Assembly: GCA_965228415.1 (NCBI GenBank)
Contig: OZ245814.1
Coordinates: 5,394,001 to 5,458,000, forward strand
Reading direction: 5' to 3'
DNA: 64,000 nt
DNA from: Agaribacillus sp965228415
Lineage (GTDB): Bacteria > Bacteroidota > Bacteroidia > Cytophagales > Cyclobacteriaceae
Notes under the pieces: model-generated
The model's database searches: none
Seen by the model: only the letters and a program-made list of their open reading frames with translations
What the model was told of the DNA's origin: nothing
Part shown: positions 62,398 to 64,000 of the stretch, piece after piece
Position numbering within the stretch: position 1 is the first letter of the stretch
Layout: each line of letters begins with the position of its first letter
Translations under genes and position numbers: made by a program

Positions 62398-62739
62398 TTA
62401 ATTGATTATATTCTCTTGAATCTGTATTGGAGGTTTTTGGGGAGGATGCAAATGACTTACCGATAAGCTTTCCACATAAAAGCTATTAAAGTCTTGTTCA
62501 GTGAAAAACAAGAAACAAAGCGTAAGGGACGAGCCCGGTTGATAAACAAAGCCCAGGCAGTTTCCACAGGCATAATAAGGGGAACAAGGCGGATTGGGAT
62601 GGGGCGTATCCTGCTCAGCATCAGAATGTTCAGTACATTCAATGGCCATTTCCTCAACGCAATGACTTTCTCCGACGCAACAGGGTGTCACAGAGAGTAT
62701 GAGCGTCATGAATGCCAGGAGAAATGCAAGTGCCTTCAT
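62398..62739 (-). CDS. Small exported Cys-rich protein (DUF6660-like)
   Basis: I choose the ATG of MKALAFLLAFM (62739), which gives a 113-residue protein with a proper signal peptide (AFLLAFMTLILSVTPC); the longer frame adds 47 residues that are not plausible. The mature part is rich in Cys and His (CCVGESHCVEEMAIECTEHSD, then CSPYYACGNCLGF), ending in a hydrophobic-aromatic segment and an HLHPPQKPP tail. This matches the DUF6660 pattern of small Bacteroidota proteins found next to TonB receptors. A metal-binding role is likely but unproven. It is the first gene of the unit with the receptor. Confidence 0.65.
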   Translation of the reverse strand: MKALAFLLAFMTLILSVTPCCVGESHCVEEMAIECTEHSDAEQDTPHPNPPCSPYYACGNCLGFVYQPGSSLTLCFLFFTEQDFNSFYVESLSVSHLHPPQKPPIQIQENIIN

Positions 62740-62895
62740 AGGGGCAAAGATAGTTAAATGAATTGGAATACTGCTACCGTCGCTGGTTAAGTTCCATTTA
62801 TTTAAATAGAAGCACCTGCATGGTTGTTTCGCCTGAAAAGAAATAAGCGATATTTCCACTATAGATTTTCGCCATTTCAATGTATCCGGGATATC

Positions 62896-62927
62896 AAAAA
62901 TAAAAAAGGCGTCTCAGGGGGGTGCCT
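62896..62927 (-). terminator. Terminator of the ABC permease gene
   Basis: On the minus strand AAGGC...GCCTT forms a short stem around ACCCCCCTGAGAC, followed by TTTTTTATTTTT. It lies about 100 bp after the permease stop codon at 63032. Confidence 0.55.
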
Positions 62928-63031
62928 TCTTTCCTTTGGTATCCTTTTAATCACTAGTGTGAGCGGTAAATGAGTTATCCCTTAATTTAAATGACAAGCG
63001 CTTCGGACAATAATCCTGGTTTGTTAATTGA

Positions 63032-64000
63032 TCATTCTTCCCGAAGAACTTTTATCGGATTCAACTGACTCAATCTAACGATTTGTAATAAAATCGTACT
63101 CAATGCCACTGTCAGCAAAACAATGGAAGGAAGTAGTATATGTTCAATACCAATTGAAATCCTGTAGCTATAATTACTTAACCATAAATCCATTATACGA
63201 AATGAAACCGGGACGCCAATTACTGTGGCAACCAGCAGCAGGAAAAAGTATTTTTTGAAAAATAAAAACAAAATAGCCCTGGCAGAAGCTCCGAAAGTTT
63301 TTCTTATGCCAACTTCCAGTTTGCTGTTGGCCACTTCAAAAAGCGCCAGCCCAATCAACCCGATACTGGCTAAAACGATCGAAATAAATGTGAAAACACT
63401 AAAAATTTTGAGGAAGGTATCTTCAGCCTGATATTGCTCATGGTATTTATCCTCCAACAAAAAATATTCAAAAGGTTGATCGCTATAAGCATTTTGCCAG
63501 ATATGATTTAGTTTTTCAGTGATATCCTGAAGCGCATAAGTTGCATTCGGCGTTAGGTTCATGGTAATATATCCGCTTCTGGGATTAAACTTTAGAATCA
63601 TTGGTTCGATTTTATATCTTAAGGAAGTTTTGTGATAATTGTCAATGACCCCTATAACTGTATATGTCTCCTTGGTTTCATGGTCAAATAGCTGCTCCCC
63701 AATAGCTTGATAAGGGCTTAAACCTAAAGCCTGCACCGACATTTCGTTGATGATTACTTTAGTTTGGTTTGATGAGTTACTGCTAACCCTGGAAAAGTTG
63801 GTTCCGGTTAACAGTCTGATCCCATAAGTGTTTAAATAGTTTTCGTCGACACCGTTTACATATAACATTACGCTGTCACCAGCCCCGATTTTCGAAAAGT
63901 TGACTTCCTGCCGATAGGATTGCCCCGGTATGGTTGTGGACGAGGTGAGGTTATTGACGGAAGGAAGTTTGGCAATCTCATTTTTAAGGTAGTTCATTTT
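63032..64000 (-). CDS. ABC transporter permease, MacB/FtsX type (C-terminal part, gene cut by window end)
   Basis: The last 323 codons of a permease; its start lies beyond the right edge, because the frame is open past the first ATG (63997). The visible part is the MacB-type periplasmic core domain (GQSYRQEVNFSKIG, YGIRLLTGTNFSR, TVIGVIDNYHKTSLRY) followed by the FtsX domain with three helices (FSVFTFISIVLASIGLIGLALFEVA, ILFLFFKKYFFLLLVATVIGVPV, ILLPSIVLLTVALSTILLQIVRL). The motif EVGIRKTFGAS and the closing NPIKVLREE are characteristic. Such permeases in Bacteroidota are typically about 800 residues and act in efflux or envelope stress. The ATPase gene is not in the window. Confidence 0.9.
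   Translation of the reverse strand, partial: KMNYLKNEIAKLPSVNNLTSSTTIPGQSYRQEVNFSKIGAGDSVMLYVNGVDENYLNTYGIRLLTGTNFSRVSSNSSNQTKVIINEMSVQALGLSPYQAIGEQLFDHETKETYTVIGVIDNYHKTSLRYKIEPMILKFNPRSGYITMNLTPNATYALQDITEKLNHIWQNAYSDQPFEYFLLEDKYHEQYQAEDTFLKIFSVFTFISIVLASIGLIGLALFEVANSKLEVGIRKTFGASARAILFLFFKKYFFLLLVATVIGVPVSFRIMDLWLSNYSYRISIGIEHILLPSIVLLTVALSTILLQIVRLSQLNPIKVLREE

Overview
The window comes from a chromosome of the phylum Bacteroidota, most likely a Cytophagales-type bacterium. The support is a giant secreted protein with a type IX secretion (T9SS) C-terminal sorting domain, two DUF4199 membrane proteins, a BatA-type membrane protein, a divergent dihydroorotase-like protein typical of the phylum, a GIN-domain (DUF2807) protein, a PF13568 outer membrane barrel, and -7 boxes close to TAnnTTTG instead of sigma70 -10 boxes. 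The gene edges at both window ends are cut: a LolA-like lipoprotein-sorting gene at the left and a MacB/FtsX-type ABC permease at the right.

Region 1 (0-20.3 kb) is mostly core chromosome. It holds envelope genes (LolA-like fragment, two outer membrane barrels), a PhzF-type isomerase and a threonine aldolase. A long minus-strand cluster follows: two family 2 glycosyltransferases, two DUF4199 proteins, a dihydroorotase homologue that has lost most of its metal ligands, and a BatA-domain protein. Divergent from it is an HtrA/Deg protease, followed by an ALDH7-type aldehyde dehydrogenase, a response regulator, an unrecognised helical protein, a fused FAD/4Fe-4S hydroxyacid dehydrogenase and a small helical protein.

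Region 2 (20.7-35.2 kb) is a single 4816-codon gene for a T9SS-exported surface protein. It is built from seven modules of about 670-690 residues; several are almost identical at the DNA level, and patches shared between non-adjacent modules indicate unequal crossover and gene conversion. A GIN-domain protein, a beta-lactamase-like serine hydrolase, a small Cys-rich protein and tRNA-Asn(GTT) with its own terminator follow.

Region 3 (39.4-44.0 kb) carries a lipoprotein sulfatase, a Crp/Fnr regulator, a GlcG/DUF336 gene broken by an apparent 4-bp deletion, a secreted propeller-like protein and a Dabb-domain protein.

Region 4 (44.1-55.25 kb) is a defence island, all genes on the minus strand: hsdM, hsdS, a PD-(D/E)XK nuclease, an overlapping unknown gene, hsdR and a small ORF, preceded by a retron-type reverse transcriptase. 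The reverse transcriptase has the retron NAxxH, YADD and VTG motifs and a C-terminal extension ending in an RNxxxH motif, as in HEPN ribonucleases. Its 5' non-coding region is bounded by an inverted repeat that looks like the a1/a2 pair of an msr-msd RNA, with a -7-like box just before it and a G just after the 5' arm. This candidate retron, joined to a type I restriction-modification operon, is the best candidate for an undescribed system here. On its far side are remnants of a HARE-HTH domain and a class III nucleotidyl cyclase in three frames.

Region 5 (55.3-64 kb) holds an aldo/keto reductase, a sodium/solute symporter with a phytanoyl-CoA dioxygenase-like enzyme and a divergent AraC regulator (probably one uptake and catabolism unit), a TonB-dependent receptor with an upstream small Cys-rich exported protein, and the partial ABC permease.
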